From Atrichornis clamosus (Eukaryota; Chordata; Aves; Passeriformes; Menuridae), in NCBI GenBank assembly GCA_013400975.1, contig WBMZ01010861.1:62001-126000 (forward strand): DNA of 64,000 bases. The letters run 5' to 3'. The notes below the pieces were generated by a model. The model was not told the DNA's origin. It worked only from the letters and a program-made list of their open reading frames with translations, and searched no databases. Shown one piece after another: positions 61,418-64,000 of the stretch (positions are counted from its first letter, which is position 1; each line of letters opens with the position of its first letter). A program made the translations under genes and the position numbers.

Positions 61418-63402
61418 AAAGACACAGAATTTGTAGCACTGGTGGAATTCCCACTTCATTTCCAGATCTGTCTGGGTTAAAAGATAATTTACATATCCAC
61501 ATCTGTCTCATTTGAATGTGGCTTGTGAGGCTGGATGTTTAAATACAGAACAGTATGGAAGGTGCCAAGTGAGAAGCAAACTGTAAAACAGGTTCCTTGC
61601 TTGAGGAGCGCTCGTGAGCTTGGACAGAATACCTTCCATACCAGAGTGTTTGGAGGCTCTGCTGGGTTCAGTCTGGACAGTCTTGTACATTTAATCATAG
61701 GGATAGGTCTGCCATGATCTTTAGATACCTTTCCGTGCAATTTAACAATACATCTTGAGTGGTTTCATCACAGGTCAGCAAATTTCATGTTAAGACAGAA
61801 GAAATTTCTCTCGCACTGAAGGTAATTCAGGAAATACATTGATGTTTATGTAAAACATTTAGTGAAGCTCAAGTAAGGTACCCAAAGAAAACTTGTACAA
61901 GATTGAAAACTTTGTCAGGAAAATGCTAAAAGTGAAATGGTAGAAAGGTATTTCAAGGTTGCAGTAGATAATTCTGAATTTTTAATGCCTCACAGGATTG
62001 AAATAGGGCCTTTTTCCTCTTAACCGAGGGTCATTAGATGTGTCAGCCACTGAGGATTGTGGGAATAATTAAAGTTATGAAGCTATGATATGCCGCCTTG
62101 ACTGGAATCTACTTTCCCTGTGCAAAAGAAAACAACATTTCTCTATACCTTACATTTCTTTTATCCTGACTAGCAAGATGGAAGAAGACAACCTGAGGTC
62201 ACAACATGAAATCATAGCCTTTGTGCTTGTGTGGTCCAGGCTTGTGCTGCCTGCTCCTGTTTGTCAAGTGTGCTCCACATCAACAGGGAGCACCACACAA
62301 CCCCTGGGACTGCTGAGGATCTCAGTGTGTGATGGATGCATGAGTACTTCTGTGATTGTCTCTCTGTGAAATGAGCTGAAATATCAGAATGAAATAAAGG
62401 GCATTTTCCCAACCAATTTGCTGGCAGCATGAAACTTGGTGCTAACAAGAGTTTTGCAACTTGAATGAGTTTTAATCAACCCTTAATGGATAGTTTCTCT
62501 GTGTGCTGCAGTTATTAGTGACATTCCCTTTGATTCCAATGATTTGGGGTCATACTATAAAGGCGCTGTATTATTTCTGAAACAGAGAAACAAACAAGAA
62601 GTTCCTATTGCTGTCTACCAGGTTCTAGTTTACCATCCCCTTATGCACAGCTTTGAATCCATTTCTTCTCAGAAATACGTGTTTGCACATAATTTTGAGC
62701 CTACAACGTTTCCCAGCTAATGGGATACTTCTCATAAGGATTATAGCAGTGGCCAAGCTTTAAATTAAATTGAATTAAACACTGAACACCCTTATCTATT
62801 TGCTCTTGGGTGTCATTAAGACAGAGCTGGGACAGATATTTTTCCCATTGGAAGCATATTTATTCCCTTACTCAACTCTTAATGCAGCGAGGTTGTTTAT
62901 TCAGCAATTATAACTCTCTTTTGTTACATTTTCTTTTGCTTACTCTATTCACCTTTCATAATCCCTTGTTTGACACAATTCACTGCAAGAAATAGTATGT
63001 CTTTGTCTGTTTCAGTTTAAGTTTTTATTCTGTGCCAGCTCAGGTTACAGGGAACTTTAGGTATGTTGGGATATTAAGTAAATGTTAGGCATGACAATCT
63101 TCAGTCAAAAACAGGAAACTGTTCAAAGTGCCAGAAATCTGTTGGGACTGGACCCCCAAAATGTGTGTGTCTGTGAGATATGATTTTCCAGTCAGCTTTG
63201 AGTGATTCCTCCTGGAAGGAAAGATGAGTAAGACATTTGGATGAAACCCAGTGGATGAAGTAGTGGCTGTGGGATTCATGAGTGTACATTTCCCACACAG
63301 ATTCGCCTTCAACAGTAGCAACTCTGAGTAATCAAGGGAAACAGGTAATGAAAGGCCTCAGTTCGTGTCATTGTGAATTGAAGAACTGAGAGGTCATCTA
63401 AG
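61418..63402. other. Non-coding stretch, no gene seen
   Basis: No repeat recognised. The segment 62505-62830 is AT-rich with homeodomain-like TTAATT/AATTAA cores and is flagged as a possible conserved element. Open frames reach 94 codons (62085-62369) without a recognisable product. Confidence 0.5.
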
Positions 63403-64000
63403 TCACAGAATCACAGAATGGCAGAGATGGGAAGGATCTCAGTGGCTCATCTGGTCCAACCTCCCTGCTCAAGCAGAGTCGTCCCAGAGCACATGGCATA
63501 GGATTACATTTAGATTGAATATCTCCAGTGAGGGAGTCTCCAAAACCTCTCTGGACAATTTGCTCCAGTGCTGAGTCACTTCACAGGAAATAAATTCTTC
63601 CTCATATTCAGGTGGAACTTCCTGTGCACCAATTTCTGCCCTTTGCCTCTTGTTCTATTCTTTGGCACCACCCAGCAGAGCCTGCTGCCTCCTCTGACAC
63701 CTCCCTGAAGACACTGACAGACATGGATTAGGTCCCCTCTCAGTCGTCTCTTCTTGAGGATGAACAGGCCCAGCTCTCTCAGCCTTTCCTCATAGGAGAG
63801 ATGTTCCACTCCCTTAATCATCTTTATTGCCCCTCACTGGACCTGCTCCAGGAGCTCCACTTCTCTTTTGTGCTGATGAGCCCAGAACTGGACACAGCAC
63901 TCCAGATACACCTCACCAGGGCAGAGTAGACAGTCAGGATCTCCTCCCTTGACTTGCTGGCAATGGTCTTCCTACTGTACCTAGGGATCCCTTTGGCCTT
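63403..64000 (-). mobile_element. CR1 LINE 3' region, continuing past the window edge
   Basis: The 3' end lies at 63403 with two ATTCTGTG octamers (as complement). Going right, the minus strand gives the full CR1 3' UTR in reverse: 'aagcagagtcgtcccagagc', 'ggagggagtctcc'-like text, 'ttccacctgaatatgagg', 'aacatctctcctatgagg', 'ggcctgttcatcctcaagaa' and 'ctggagtgctgtgtccagtt'. At least 598 bases are present with few gaps, so more of the element, perhaps ORF2, may lie beyond 64000. The 81-codon frame at 63576-63821 is repeat-derived. Confidence 0.96.

Noticed and set aside
60894..61459. Frames of 120 and 134 codons on opposite strands
   Set aside because: They cover the CR1 copy at 61041-61417. 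Similar chance frames recur at other CR1 copies.

Overview
The window is vertebrate nuclear DNA from a bird, most likely a songbird (passerine). It is AT-rich and holds no protein-coding gene, tRNA, rRNA or CRISPR array that I can support. The identification rests on about twenty pieces of CR1, the dominant avian LINE. They end in the CR1 tail made of repeats of ATTCTATG or ATTCTGTG, or its reverse complement. Two long terminal repeats and a related fragment look like LTR families common in songbird genomes. Family assignments come from recognised consensus wording, not a database search.

Layout. 0-9 kb: CR1 pieces at 898-1060 and 6378-6455, a full-length solo LTR at 3442-4017 and a longer CR1 at 8697-9048. 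12.4-15.5 kb: an ancient CR1 (12470-12931), two younger CR1 tails (13553-13680, 14992-15156) and a broken LTR (15330-15493). 15.5-23.5 kb: about 8 kb with no recognisable transposon. 23.5-37.5 kb: scattered CR1 pieces, a tRNA-derived MIR-like SINE (35760-35915) and the most informative CR1 (36699-37440), which still shows decayed reverse-transcriptase motifs. 39-48 kb: a 32-base poly-T, three CR1 pieces, a 33-bp tandem duplication, two more CR1 pieces and a second MIR-like scrap. 48-58 kb: a 30-bp tandem duplication, one CR1 scrap, a possible LTR near 55.6 kb and a GC-rich block near 58.1 kb. 58.9-64 kb: a complete solo LTR with perfect 5-bp target-site duplications (58958-59424), a perfect 70-bp tandem duplication (60660-60799), and CR1s at 61041-61417 and 63403-64000, the last running off the window.

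No open frame exceeds 140 codons. The longer ones either lie in repeats or are the size expected by chance in 64 kb of AT-rich DNA. The region is best read as a gene desert or the inside of a very large intron. Any function would be regulatory; a few repeat-free, AT-rich blocks are flagged as candidates, but conservation cannot be judged from one sequence. I found no new biological system here. The best leads are the 70-bp duplication inside a repeat-free block, the ancient SINE, the two differently deleted members of one LTR family, and the unusually long poly-T.
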